A DNA stretch of 64,000 nucleotides. Origin: Pachyseris speciosa (lineage: Eukaryota > Cnidaria > Anthozoa > Scleractinia > Pachyseridae). The number at the start of each line of letters is the position of its first letter. Positions within the stretch are counted from its first letter, which is position 1. The stretch is taken from positions 1 through 64,000 of the forward strand of contig JAEMWC010000269.1 in the NCBI GenBank assembly GCA_016490735.1, read 5' to 3'. The notes under the pieces were generated by a model. That model was not told where the DNA came from. It did not search any database and saw only the letters and a program-made list of their open reading frames with translations. Position numbers and translations under genes: made by a program. Shown here in pieces: positions 22,653 through 34,849 of the stretch.

Positions 22653-25500
22653 ATGGCAGGCGGTAAAAGAATCTTCCTTTTTCTTATGCTTGCTTCTCTG
22701 CTGGTGGCTCAGTTACAAGAGATTTCTGCGAATTATAGGCCCCGTCTTAAATTTCTGGGTAAGAGTTTTTAGCATTTCAATGAGCAGATACAAAGGCTGT
22801 TAAAACAAAAAAGGTTTTGCCTAGGATTTGCTTAAACTAAATGTTGCTAGTAAGTAATTGAGTTATTTATTCGTAAATTTCAAAGCCCCCTGGCAAAACA
22901 ATACGAAAAACCAGTAAATTATTGAATCACAAAGAAATTTTCACTATTTGGAAAGAGAAAACCCTATATCGAAGTTCATTAATTAACATCAATACCTCCA
23001 AACTGATTACTTGACTTCAACTTGCCTTCAATAACCGGCGCATACCATGATGTTAACACGCCTGCAAGAAAACAGAGAGGTTCTTTTGAAAGCAGCATGA
23101 AACAGACGTCTTCCTAAATAATGACATTTAGTCATCGTACAGTGGATCATGTTCGCCGGATCGCGGTCTTGGCATCGTTACTCGCAAAGAATCAGTTCCT
23201 TTGATTTCTCAACATTGTCATTCCCGGCCATTTCAGCAGTTTAAAAATTGTCATCGTCTTTTTAATTTATTTCTTTGTAACTTATGGTTGTAGAGAATTT
23301 AGTTTAAGAATAGTAGTTTTGCGGTGTTGGAAGAAAAGTTGCACTAAGTGATTGTGCACGCCAGTAAATTTAGTCACAGGGTTTTGTTGTCCGGCATTTT
23401 TCTGTCTTTGCCAGTTACGTCCGGTGGACTATCGAATGGGCAAACTGTATAATTTTATCTTTTATGGGGAAACTGATTGAACTGATATAGCGTTGGCGAG
23501 TGGCCGTCCATCTTGGCAAGTTTGTTGTTGATTGGCGAGTGTGTATGTGGGAAAATTTACTGACATACCAAGACAGACAGACCAAGTAGAGGCAGATGGG
23601 TTGAAGGGAGGGATCTTATAATCTGCAAAATACTGTTTGAAGAATGCTTGATACAATATTTCTATCTTGTGGCCCTTTTTGTTTGTTGCATCAACCACAA
23701 GATAAGTTCTGATCACCATAACACTTAATCTTCAGCTAGATTGATTTTTATTTATTTATTTTTTTTTAAATGTAACTCAACTGAGAAGAGTGCATTGACT
23801 TTCTGCTTACTTTTTCAGTTGGAAACTTAGGAACTACTTTCCGGAGTTCTCTTTTTGATTTCTCTCATTGAAACTGAGCAAGCCAAATTCGAAACTTTGA
23901 ATTGTACATCAAACCGAACACTTTGTGATTGTATTTCAAAGAACAATAGAAAAGCAAACCACAGATTGTTAAGTAACGTTCCTAGGTCACCGACGGACTT
24001 GTAAAGCGGGAAGACCGATGTAAACTGAAATTCACTGCGACCTAAATTGATTGACCATTTTTCAGAATGTTCTGGAGTACGGCGGATTTACATTTGAGTG
24101 ATGAGTGATGTTTCCCAGGGCACTTTCAAAATGATTTCAGGGCACTTTCAAACGATTCCGAAAAACTTGAAAGGTCTCAAGTTTTAAGTGTAAACTATTA
24201 ATTCTCTACGAGACGCCTGTCTTTGTTTTATTTTGTTTAATTTTCACCGCGCTTAAAATTTTTAAATGACTTGGAACCGCTATCACTCTGATGCACAGTC
24301 ATCATCAGCCTGGGTTTAAAGCGTGGATTTGTTCGTCTACTGATTTTACAGCCAGTGTCGGTACATTCTTTGCTTGGAAATTTGAACGATTTTAGTTTTG
24401 CTATGCGAGCGTCAATTGTTAATCAAGAAGAGCTGCTTCAAAACTCAGGAACAGGCTAAGGGCTGAGGTAACTTGACACAAAGAGGAAACTATTGGTACA
24501 GGATTTATTGAAGAGGTAGAATATTCAATTTTTCCCAGTGTGGACGGGAATTGTGATCCTCGCGTATATTTTTAGTTGCTGTCAGGCTGCATCAGGTGGC
24601 CCAACATAACCTTAATTAGTGACGCTCTTCTCAAAATTCTTGCAGTTCCAACTAGAGGCGTCATATTATTATTATATTTCGTTTCAGATAAATCCCAAGA
24701 CGAGCTCGAAAAGGGCTACGGTGAGCATTGAACTAATCTCTTAATCAAGTTTAAGCTTGTGGCCTTCAGAGGATGGCCTATAGAGGCCTCATGAGTACCT
24801 TAACGTTTGCCAGAATAGCCGGAATCAATTTCTAAACATAGTTAAGGGAATTCATGCAGCTAATTTTTCACGTAACAGATTCCAAAGTTAAAATACCCCA
24901 AATCGAAAACAGCGGTCAAGCCAAAGGGCCTTGTTGATGAGAATGTGTCGTGAAAGAAACCATGGTTGTTTATGTTCAGTTGCGTGGGGTAACAGGTTGA
25001 TCTGCACTTTGTGCAAATGTCAAGCAAAACTCTCTAATGAGAAATTTCTTTCGAAAGTTGAGTGCTTCATTTGGGCAATTCATTGCAATTTAAGTAGAGA
25101 GCGAACTGATTTGATTATTTCAGAAATTCAGAGAGAACGATTTTTACTGTCAGATATCCTACTGGGAATCTTGAAATAACGACGCTCTGAAAAGCTTAGG
25201 GAATTTCCTGGTGGGACACATGCACACTAAATTATCCTTACCATGTGATTACATCATAACAGGAGACTATATTAAAAAGTCCATCCATCAATCAAGAGCT
25301 CACTAGTCACGACAATTTGCCATTAACTGCACACTACTCGTTAGAAATTATTCATTTTTCTTTGTCGTCTTTTTTATTCAGATTGCAGAAACGAATTTCC
25401 AGAAGTCTTTTGTAAAAGTTTTCGGGAGTTTTGTTCTGATGGCAATAAAAACGGGAAGTTAGTGAGGACGAAGTGTAGATTCTCCTGCGGCTGCGTTTGA
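22653..25500 (+). CDS. Small secreted ShK-like cysteine-rich peptide, three exons
   Basis: Exons are 22653-22758, 24688-24720 and 25382-25500, all GT-AG with phase 1 introns. They give 86 codons including the stop. Exon 1 encodes a clear signal peptide (MAGGKRIFLFLMLASLLVAQ, cleavage probably near residue 26). Exon 2 adds an acidic 11-residue spacer of propeptide type. Exon 3 encodes the C-terminal domain with six cysteines spaced C-x8-C-x6-C-x13-C-x3-C-x-C. The order and the close last three cysteines resemble the ShK fold used in sea anemone potassium-channel peptides and in many secreted enzymes. The spacing is not canonical, so an antimicrobial or structural role is equally possible. The product should be secreted. 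AATAAA follows at 25774. Inverted relics of exons 1 and 2 lie at 51193-51298 and 45622-45652. Confidence 0.68.
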
Positions 25501-25773
25501 TGCAAGGTACGTGAGTAAAATGGCTTCTACAACAGTTCAAATGATCAGAATATACCACCAAGTTACTTGCACCTAAATCAGACTGCCCTTTCTTCGTTCC
25601 TTCGTTCCTTCATTTATTCTGGTTCGTTCTTCCTGATTCAATCACCTATTGAATTAATGGATGTTATTATTTATTGTAGAAAGAGTGCAGAGTGCAAAAC
25701 CGAAAGGAATAAGAAAGGCTACCAGACGACCAATAATCCTTCTTGCTTCATTTGATTTCTTGTAATCTGATAA

Positions 25774-25779
25774 AATAAA
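25774..25779 (+). promoter_or_regulatory. Candidate poly(A) signal AATAAA of the ShK-like gene
   Basis: Canonical hexamer 274 bases after the stop codon, in the same orientation. Confidence 0.5.
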
Positions 25780-26454
25780 GGGAAGCTTTTAATCAGTGCA
25801 TTGATGGCAGTTTTCTTCAAACGTGTGCTATCCAAATCACTGACACATTTGTCCAAGTTTTCGGTAACCTTTGTAGAAGCAGGTATAATTTTGCATCCAC
25901 ACTAGTCTGCAATCTGGACAGCTACAGGGTATAAATCTTGTCTTATGAGAGACTTGTTCCTTGTTATCTGATTACAAAGGCGACGTTAGGTCAGTGCATT
26001 CAATGCATTGTTCTGCATTTAAGGAAGTTTTGTACCGTTTCCAGAGGTAGGTATAACATATATGGATCCATACTATTCTCAATCCAGACAGTTATAGGGT
26101 GTGTACTGTGCCTGAGTTTAGAGTAAGTCGTTCAAAATGAGTTTGTTACGACTTTCTCTTTTTAAAATTCGTGTTTGGCGCGATTTCGTGCTCTTTTCGC
26201 GCACTTTTAGCAACCGTTCGTGTGTTTTAGCGGCATTCTTTACCGGTACACCGGTACACTGTTTTCACAGTTTTTCCACGAGGTGACCAGAACATTTTTA
26301 TCTTATTTTGTATTGCGTATTTTTTCTCGGTCCCACACCACTACAATACACGGTTCCACGGTTATTGGCGCCATTTTAACTGGGGGGCAAACACGGCTAA
26401 AAATACAGTTTATGTATGGGATTTTGACCGACTTTGAGCCACTGGTGTTACAGC

Positions 26455-26747
26455 AACCTCGAACCCAGGCTCTCTTTCTTTTCCTCTCTCTTTCTTTTTG
26501 TCGTCGAGAGAGAGACCCTGGTTTAACCTGATCACGTGATCACCCCAAATCTGGGTGGTTAAAAAAAATTGATGGAAGAGAGGGGGGGCAAAGTCAATAA
26601 AGTGTTACTGTAACAAAACGGCTTTAATGACCCACCATCCCAGCGGTATTGTCGTGTTTTTTTTTTTACTGGTCACGTGATCAGATCCAACCAGGGTCTC
26701 TCTCTCGACGACAAGGGAGGAAAAGAAGAGAGCCTGGGTTCGAGGTT
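26455..26747. repeat. Inverted repeat with GAACCCAGGCTCTC arms
   Basis: AACCTCGAACCCAGGCTCTC at 26455 pairs with its complement ending at 26747. The arms of about 75 bases extend through the CGTCGAGAGAGAGACCCTGG block. MITE-like. Confidence 0.8.
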
Positions 26748-27160
26748 GGCGTTACAGCGGTTCAAAGTCGGAAGACCTTAGATAACAATGACCTACACCA
26801 GATTCAGTGATCAGCGGTTTCAGTGAAAACATGGGTTTGTGGGAGCTGCTCATTCTCACGGGCTCATAAAAGGTGGTTACGGTCCTTGTTATCGAAGGAT
26901 TTCCTTCAAAGTCGCTCAAAATCTCATACATTTACTGTATTTTTTAGCCGTGTTTGCCCCTCAGTTAAAATGGCGCCAATGACCCTGGAACCATCTATTA
27001 TTTGCTCAATATGGATGCTTGAATATGTTTAAATGTGGAACTGCAGAACACTTTCCCTTGTTTAAAACGAAATCAGATATAATCGAAGATTCGTGTTTCT
27101 GAATTTTTTTTTTAATCAATCCCCCTACCCGCCCTCATGAGGCTGAGCATTCATAGTTAA

Positions 27161-27278
27161 CATAGTCCTGTCCCAGAACTCCCTCTTACTCCGCCCTGCA
27201 TAGGGTGGGTGGGGCGGGATCTCACCCACCCACCCTATGCATGGCGGAGTAAGAGGGAGTTCTGGGACAGGACTAGAG
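27161..27278. mobile_element. 118-base foldback element with TTAA target site
   Basis: The arms CATAGTCCTGTCCCAGAACT and their complement form a long hairpin, and TTAA stands on each side (27157-27160 and 27279-27282). The inverted paralogous DNA at 42846-42872 has one TTAA and no insert, so the boundaries are set by comparison. Confidence 0.82.
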
Positions 27279-27383
27279 TTAACACTGCATCAATTCTAGA
27301 GCCCTATCCTGGTAATCAGTGCTGCAACGTGTCTAGGATTTCTCAAGCTTGAAAGATGCGCAGTCTTTTAGTCATTAGGCTTA

Positions 27384-27654
27384 GGGGGTGTTTTCATGAT
27401 ACCGGGGCGACTTTCGCCCTTGCGCGAGTTCACTCCGGTTCCCTCTTGCAGCTCTGTAATCGTTTACATGATACCGTCGTGAGATTTTGCACCGGAACGA
27501 AAATTCTCGCTCCGGTGCAGGAACCGGGGTGAACTCGCGCCGGTGTGACATGACATTTTTCGGTGATATCATGTAAACGAATACAGAGCTGCGAGAGGGA
27601 ACAGGAATGAACTCGCGCCGGGGCAAAAGTCGCCCTGGTATGAACCTCACCCCG
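27384..27654. repeat. Inverted repeat upstream of aldo-keto reductase A
   Basis: GGGGTGTTTTCATGATACCG pairs imperfectly with CGGTATGAACCTCACCCC-type DNA at the right end. Internal GCGCGAGTT and CCGGTGC blocks are also inverted. MITE-like. Confidence 0.65.
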
Positions 27655-27954
27655 GATTGAAACTCGCGTCGGTGCGAGTTTTCTCATTTAACAGTCCCTA
27701 ATTTAGCAACAGAACGGGAACGTCATTTGAGGACGCGAGAGCGCGCAGAAAGGACTGAACACAACTTCCGGTGCTCAATTTGCTGCTCTACCGCTCTGCC
27801 ATTGGTCAAGTCGGTTTCTAGATCTGCGCGCGCCGTTGTCAAGAAGTCCCCGTTGTCTTTGCTAAATTCGACCTCTTGTCGAGCCCGCTCGCAGAACGGG
27901 TCCAATCAGCGGAATACCTCAATACTACTCCTAGGGTACCTCGGGCAGTTAGAA

Positions 27955-30900
27955 ATGTTGATACAGAAGTTTGCAAGAAGGGCACAGTTTTCTAAATTTC
28001 GTAGCGGCGTCCGAGCATTAAGTAAACTCAAAACAATGAGTATAGAAGGAGAAGATCTGGAAAGAAGAGTAATGTTAAACGATGGCCATAGAATGCCTTT
28101 GTTTGGTCTTGGAGTATGGCGTGCTTTGGGAGATGAGTGCGGAGAGGCGGTGAAGTTTGCTTTGCAGAATGGATACCAGTTGATTGATACTGCAGCTGTG
28201 TACAAGTGAGTATGTACATCGTAAATCCTCAGTTAGACCCCCTAATCTAATACATTGTAAGTGCCCCTCTCTAAGAACCCACCCCTTTTTAGAAGGGGAA
28301 AGTTATTAAGCCCCTCGCGTCTCCTTCCACTACTTCCTTCACAACTAATTTACCAGTACGTATTCTCACGTTCATATAAGCTTAAGCCCCGGCTACACGT
28401 TCAAACATTGTTATAAAACATTTGTTGGATGAACAATGTTAGAACGTGTAGCATGCATGTTTGATGACGTTTGTTCAACATTTTTTTGTTGGAAGAATGT
28501 TTTGATTTCGATCAAACATTTTCTCCAACATACAACAAATGTTGAAGCGTGTAGCCGCCCTTTCAACAATGTTGTATTGCAAAGACTAATCAGAGTTAAG
28601 GACCCAGTCTCCAATCCGAGAGCCTAATAATTGTTGAAGTCAAAAACCTGAAGTGACGTGTTTCTTACAATGTTGTATGCGTATCCAACATTGTTAAGCC
28701 CCAGCTACGCATTGTAACATTGTTAGAAGAACACAACCCAACGTTGTTGTAAGAACGCTTCTAACAATGTTGGACACGCATCTAACATTGTTGGAAAAAT
28801 GTCGCTTTGGGGGTCTGACTTCAACAATTTCCACCTCTGCCAATAGGCTTTTGGATTGGAGACTGGGCCCTTAACTCTGATTGGTCTTTACAATACAATG
28901 TTGAAAGGGCGGCTACACGCTTCAACATTTGTTGTATGTTGGAGAAAATGTTTGATCACAATCAAAACATTCTTCCAACAAAAAATGTTGAAGAAACGTC
29001 ATCAAACATGCATGCTACACGTTCTAACATTGTTCATCCAACAAATGTTTTATAACAATGTTTGAACGTGTAGCCGGGGCTTTAGAAGCGTTCTTACAAC
29101 AATGTTGGGACATGTTCTTCTAACAATGTTACTGTACAACGTGTAGCGCCCCGGCTACACATTGTAACGTTGTTAGAAGAATACATCCCAACATTGTTGT
29201 AAGAACACTTCTAACAATGTTTTATATGCATAGAACATTCTTGGAAACACGTCACTTCGAGGTTCTGACTTAAACAATAAATTATTTCTACCTCCGCCAT
29301 TTTAAAGGGACCTCCACTCTTACAACAAATTCACACTGAATTGATGGAAATAATTACTAGATTTCAAATTTTGTTTTAAAACGTGGATGTAACATTTAAG
29401 AGTTCAAAAAAATGGATATCATCATCGCCTGTTTTTGCTTTTAAGTTTCATGGGAACCACCATTTTGGATTTGATGACGCAAGATGGTTGCAGCTATTGT
29501 CAGGAAACAAATGAAGCAGAAAATCCTTTGTGTTAAACAATAGGGTAACCATCACGCGTCATCAAATCCAAAATACACATGCTGTATGATCTCCATCTTC
29601 ATGCACTTCAACGTTCTACTTTGCCTCTGGTAATGCTTCAAATACAAAAGATCCTCAAATACAAAAGATCCCCAAGGGAAGGGGGGGGGGGGGGGAGTGG
29701 GAGGAAGGGTAAAGAAAACAAAAGATGGTAAATTGTAAGCACAGTCAACCAGTCCAAGCTTGGGACTCCAAAAAGACACAATAATAAATTTGACCACTGA
29801 ACAATATTGCATTACAAAACCTAAGAACCATGTGACTTTGGTGTCTCTCTTAAAGTTAAAACAGATTTAGAGGTATTTATTGGTTCAGTATAGATTAAAC
29901 CCACTTGCTTTTGTGCAGACTAAATCTCCCATATGTTTTAATTTGTAGCATGAAGTCAATGTAAGTCATGTCTATACAGGTACAAGTCTAACCATAGTGA
30001 TCATCAAGTGTATTCCACTGTTTTGCTTTCTTTATTGATGTGACTTAAATGTTTTTTTGAATGTCTCAGAAATGAAACTGACGTTGGTCAAGCTATCAAA
30101 CAATCAGGCATTAAAAGGGAAGACATTTTTGTGGTGACAAAACTCTGGAATGATGCACATGGATATGATCAGTGTTTGCAGGCATTTAACGAAAGCCTTA
30201 AAAAGTGAGTATTGCTGTAAACATGATGCTAGGCCAAACTATGTGCAAATATAGAAATAACTTGTGCTTGTTAAGTAATTAAGAATTTACAGTGTAGGAT
30301 CCAGAGATGGTTATGAATTTTTTAATAATCTTTCCATCTCAGCATGCAAAGTTATTACTTTTTTTGAAGGTCCACCATTCCACAACAATTACAGGGTGGG
30401 GGATGGGGAGTGTTTTGACTGCAACATTACACAGTTACAACAGATCTGATTCAAATACCACAAACAGCAAAAATAGCCACAAAAGGTGCTCCAATTTACT
30501 GATTGAGAAAGTGCATACACTGCAGGCTCTTCATTTGGGCAATTCAGTGATATTGTTTGTTTACATGTAGATTTGCTTTTGAATGGGGCACGGTGAAAAG
30601 CTAAGGGGTAAGCTTTTGATCATGCACCATTCACAAGCAAAATCTTGACTGCACACCATCTCTGAATTGCCCAAATGAAGAGCCTGTATGTTTAAGGGTG
30701 TGATTAACGTTAATTCCTGTGAAAATACATGTACACTTTTATTGAGAGACACCATTGCGTCATTTTGAGAACTGTTGATGGTGAGATGTTTTGATTGAGT
30801 GCTGGCAAAAACAAAGATTGATATCCTTCTGTATAAATTAATTTTGTCATTTTGCAGGCTTGGTACTGGCTATATTGACTTGTATCTAATTCATTCCCCT

Positions 30901-33894
30901 ACCCCTGGGAAAAATATCGAGTCTTATAAAGCCATGCTGAAGCTCAAGGAACAAGGCCTTGTGAGGTGACTATCATGCATGTCTTGTCTATGTTTGAACT
31001 GTATATTTTGAATTATTATAATAGACAGAGATTTAACAATGTCATTTTTGTGCTCATTATCAAATTCTTAACAGGAAGGAATCAGGTTTATACTGAAGGG
31101 TTTTGGAAATAATTAAATACAGTGCATATAAATGATGTTACCATGTAACCTAATGACTGGTTATGGTGTTCATGTTATTGATTTTTATTACTGTGAATCT
31201 AACTGCCTGTATGCCTCACAGTTCACAAACTTCACTATTGTATTACCAAATATCATTATCATTGTCATTATTGAGCATTACAGGCAAAATGTACTCACCT
31301 AAGGATAAGACCCATTGATGTTATTTACAAATTGATGCTAAATTTGGTAGTACAACTGTAAGGAGTGTGATTAACCCCACTCCTTATTATCTTCTGCCAT
31401 TATGCCATGAAATGTTATCAGGAATACAGCACAGGGTTGTCTGAATGTTATTATTGAAGTAGGTGGCTATTTTGCCATCTTATACTAAACCAGGACTAAA
31501 TAATTGGAGGAATATCCCAGCAGAGAAACCAGCCAGGAACACAGAACATACTGTGGCACCAGTACACCATAAGCTGGATCCTGCCTTTGTTAATTTTTGT
31601 TACGATGTACTGTTGTTGTACATGTAATAAATAAATATGCTATGGTTCAATTTTATCCCTAGTTTATTTTTTTCTTCCTTTCTTTGATAATTATGGAGAA
31701 AAAATTTTAAATCAAGGATAAAATTGAACAATGACATATATATTTTTAAAAGATCTCTTGGAGTCTCCAACTTTGGTGTCCATCACCTGAAGGAAATGGA
31801 GAAAGCAGGGCTTCCTACTCCAGCTGTCAATCAAATTGAACTCAATCCTTATTGGAGACTGGAGGACATTGTGAACTATTGTACAGTAAAGGGAATCACT
31901 CCAATGGGTTACTGTCCACTATTTCGCGGCAAGAAAAATGATGATCCAGTGTTAGTTGAAATGGCAAGTAGGTAAGTAGTTGGAATTATGGTAATCATCC
32001 TAAGGGACTAAATGGACTGCCCAAAGAGTTTTTAATTCAACTGTTAACTTAAGACTTATGGCACTCTTACATGCACTGGAGATGGATTTCTTAACTGGGC
32101 ATTGGGACATTTACTAATTATTATTCATGCATAGTTTATAGTGCAAAATAAGGTAGTTTATTGAAGGAAACCAATCCCAAATGATCACGTGGTTTTCAGT
32201 TGAGTGATAAAAGTAATCGCCGTTCTGCTTTGCTCTCTGATTGGTTTGTAAAATTTGTGCCACTTTCTCAACCAAAGAAAGCAAAACGAAAAGAAGTTGC
32301 AGTTTAGAAGCACACATTTTCTGGTGCTAGAAATAATAAATAAGGAAAATAAAGAGTCTATTAACAGGAGTGTACAGTGTAATATGTTATTGTAACAATA
32401 GCATGATTATAGCCTACAACAACCAGAATCCTTAATATTTGACTTGCAAATTAAGGTTATTGCAGTAACTACTGATACCCCAGATAAATTTGGAGATTGA
32501 AACAGAGGACAAAAAATTGCAGTTTAAGGAAAATGGCGCCAACTTGAGAGTTGTCTTTATGTTTTAGTTTGTTTGAGTTGAGCACAATAGTCATACTTCA
32601 CTCCACAATTCTGAATTCATTAATTTTCAAATTACACTTGTCTATTCTATTCGGATGTATACAGTAATGTCTTCATGTACATGTATTAATCACCGTTACA
32701 TTTTTGTGTTTCTCATTTGTATTTAGATACAAGAAAACAGTTGCCCAAGTTCTTCTTCGTTGGAGTGTGCAGAAAAATTACATTACCATCCCAAAAACAA
32801 TCAGAAAAGAAAGAATTTTAGAAAATGCAGATGTTTTTGACTTTGTCCTCAGTGAGGGAGATATGAAAATCTTGGTATGCTATGGCCCCTTTTAATAATT
32901 AAAATAATTACTTAATTATCCTCTCCCCGTAGGGGCTTTTGCCAACTATGTGAGAAACAAATAATTCAAATAAACATAATATGATAAGAATCCCAACTGG
33001 CCGGAGGCAAACCAGTTGGCTATTTACAAAGATGACTGAGGAATTGAACCAGAGACTACCCAGAACAACACCAGCTAGCGGCCACCTTGGCCACCCTTTT
33101 CATAATGGTGCTCTGCAAATTATTCTTTTAACTTTAAGATAATTAGTCTTACTAGCCTCGTTAGCATGTGCAAATTAAAATTGAGGTGAGTAAGGCTAAT
33201 TATTTAAAATCAAATTGCCTGCCATGTTAATTACTGATAAAGAAAAGAATTAATTGTAATAAGCTGTTTTTATCACTCTTTTATAAGAGTTCATCCATTC
33301 CTCAGACTTCCCCGTTAAAAAGTCATGTATAAATATTTTAATGAAAGCCATGCAACTTTTTTTAAGGCCAAGGTGAAACCATGTGACCTGAAGGAAGGAA
33401 AAAGATTTCTTTTTTGAGTTCAGGGAAAGATCTGTAATTTCACATTTTGCATCAAAGTCAGTGAAAATTGCTGTATAGTGATAAAAAAATATTAGCACAG
33501 CAAGCTTACAAAAAAGTCAGAAAATGGCATTTACAAACTGAAATGTAGCAGATGTGCATGTACATAATTTATTCGCTTTTTGAAAATGTTTTTGAAACTC
33601 ACAGAAGTGGTGGGGTAATGATTAGCAGCACATGTAGGTTAACCCAAAGTTAATTTGATCAACTTAACATACATTTACTCTTTAACAGTCCTAGACCTGA
33701 TGTTTTGCAATGTGGTCTGGCATGTGGGGGTGGGGTCTGGGTCGGGAGTTAAGCAAAGATAATATGAGGCTACCAGAATATCAATTACCGGTACCTACTC
33801 TATAGTCATTTATGAATGTATTTTGCAGGATAACATGCCCACTGAGCAGTGTGCTGCTATGGAAAACATAACAGAAACACCATGGAAAGGCTGA
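27955..33894 (+). CDS. Aldo-keto reductase A (glyoxal reductase/YtbE-like)
   Basis: Exons: 28036-28205 (or from ATG 27955), 30070-30204, 30858-30965, 31753-31971, 32727-32874 and 33829-33894, ending TGA. Introns are GT-AG; the first four are phase 2 and the last is phase 0. From Met 28036 the protein has 281 residues, the size of short AKR family members. The TIM-barrel signatures are all present: LIDTAAVY with Asp51 and Tyr56, TKLW with Lys81 and LIHSP with His114, which form the catalytic tetrad. GVSNF (141-145), QIELNP and IPKT (232-235) of the NADPH site are also visible. It should reduce aldehydes or ketones with NADPH, normally in the cytosol. An in-frame ATG at 27955 adds 27 residues rich in Arg/Lys with no acidic residue, a plausible mitochondrial presequence. 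Genes B and C are paralogues. Confidence 0.93.
28383..29290. repeat. Composite nested inverted repeat in intron 1 of AKR-A
   Basis: Outer arms of about 240 bases (28383-28625 and 28850-29084) are nearly perfect inverted copies starting AAGCCCCGGCTACACGTTC. Inside them a second family of hairpin (AGCCCCAGCTACGCATTG...) appears at 28693-28830, and a related piece at 29145-29290. The short word ACAATGTT or AACATTGT recurs dozens of times. Intron 1 of gene B is about 1.2 kb shorter and lacks this block. Confidence 0.85.
30523..30692. repeat. Inverted repeat in intron 2 of AKR-A
   Basis: GCAGGCTCTTCATTTGGGCA pairs with TGCCCAAATGAAGAGCCTGT. A related inverted copy lies in the matching intron of gene B near 39750-39870. 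Confidence 0.75.
32926..33095 (-). repeat. tRNA-derived SINE in intron 5 of AKR-A
   Basis: On the minus strand the head carries TGGCCAAGGTGGCCGCTAGC and the B-box-like TGGTTCAATTCC. The tail shares CCCCTACGGGGAGAGGATAA with the 3' part of the SINE at 39883. Confidence 0.6.
33090..33225. repeat. MITE fragment (TTTTCATAATGGYG family)
   Basis: It shares CCCTTTTCATAATGG and a GCTAATTA-type interior with the hairpin at 60023-60214, but is more diverged. Confidence 0.5.
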
Positions 33895-34505
33895 ATTGTG
33901 ATGTGAAGGAATTTCTCAATTCCAAAGACTTATGATAGAAAGCATTTACCTTCTGTTAATAATCTGTCTGCATGATTGATATATCCACTGGTGTCAAATA
34001 GCTGCTTGATGACATTATTTGGGTCTGGGACTGGTGATGTGTGGGCGCTGGTGTCAGCACAGTGTGTTTTAAACTGCATTGGACATTAGGGGTGGGTAGA
34101 ACAATACAGTTAAACATGGCATACATACAGAACAAGCTACAGGCAGTATTTCAAAGCACTGTGTTTTAGACTGCTGGCTGTCCCTTTTTGGATTGTCGAA
34201 GCACAATCTGTCAATAGCCTAATGAGCAACAGAGTGGAAAGAGACTGGAGAGAGGAGCATAGGCTCCCCTCAATGCATCGCCAGTCTCCCCACACTATTG
34301 GTGTGAGTTCCCCACTATCCAGAAAGAGATTGCTAGCAGTCTGCGTTTATGTGTTTTATTGTTTGAATGGCTTTTTTTATGGCTCAAACCAACACTGTAC
34401 AGAACTGTAAATCTGACCGAGAACAAATGTTACATTGCCGACTTTCTTACTTACTTATATCTTTATTATTATTGATTACAAAAAATTGCAAATAAACATG
34501 TATTT

Positions 34506-34816
34506 AAAATCATTTTAATATTATTTAAAAAGGCTGAAAGAATAACGACGTTTCTACGCTAGCTGTATGTCCTTATCAAGTCAAAACAATGAAAAGTTTG
34601 AAATCTATAAATACTAAAAACAAAAATAGCTAAGTAAAAAGATGTAACATTCCAGTAGCAACAATCTTTTGAAAAAGTCAGTTTAGAATTTTCAAGTGCC
34701 AGAGCAAATATGATTGTCTAGTGTTTGAAATGCTTTTCATTTTTTTGACTTCATAAAGATGTTAAACTAGCATCAAAACGTCGTCATTTTAGCCTTTTAA
34801 ATATTAAAATGATTTT
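34506..34816. repeat. Inverted repeat, AAAATCATTTTAATATT arms
   Basis: The left arm runs through AAGGCTGAAAGAATAACGACG and GCTAGC; the right arm is its inverted copy ending ATTAAAATGATTTT. A half copy starts at 51361 next to the ShK-like exon relic. Confidence 0.75.
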
Positions 34817-34849
34817 AAGTAACGTTTTTTTTTTCGCAATTTCTAAGTC

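Larger units (their letters stand above)
25780..27954. other. Upstream region of aldo-keto reductase A, rich in hairpins
   Basis: Contains three inverted repeats, listed separately. 26150-27340 aligns, inverted, with 42770-43740. No other gene is recognised. The long in-frame stretch before 27955 lacks an ATG and is probably 5' leader. Confidence 0.5.

Noticed and set aside
24931..25179. 82-codon frame, also present inverted at 45030-44773
   Set aside because: The frame repeats only because intron 2 of the ShK-like gene was duplicated. It lies between exons with good splice sites and has no recognisable product.
27727..27954. Longer N-terminus for AKR-A beginning at 27727
   Set aside because: The frame is open but has no ATG before 27955 (27727 is TTG). 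The DNA is not protein-like and includes a hairpin neighbourhood.
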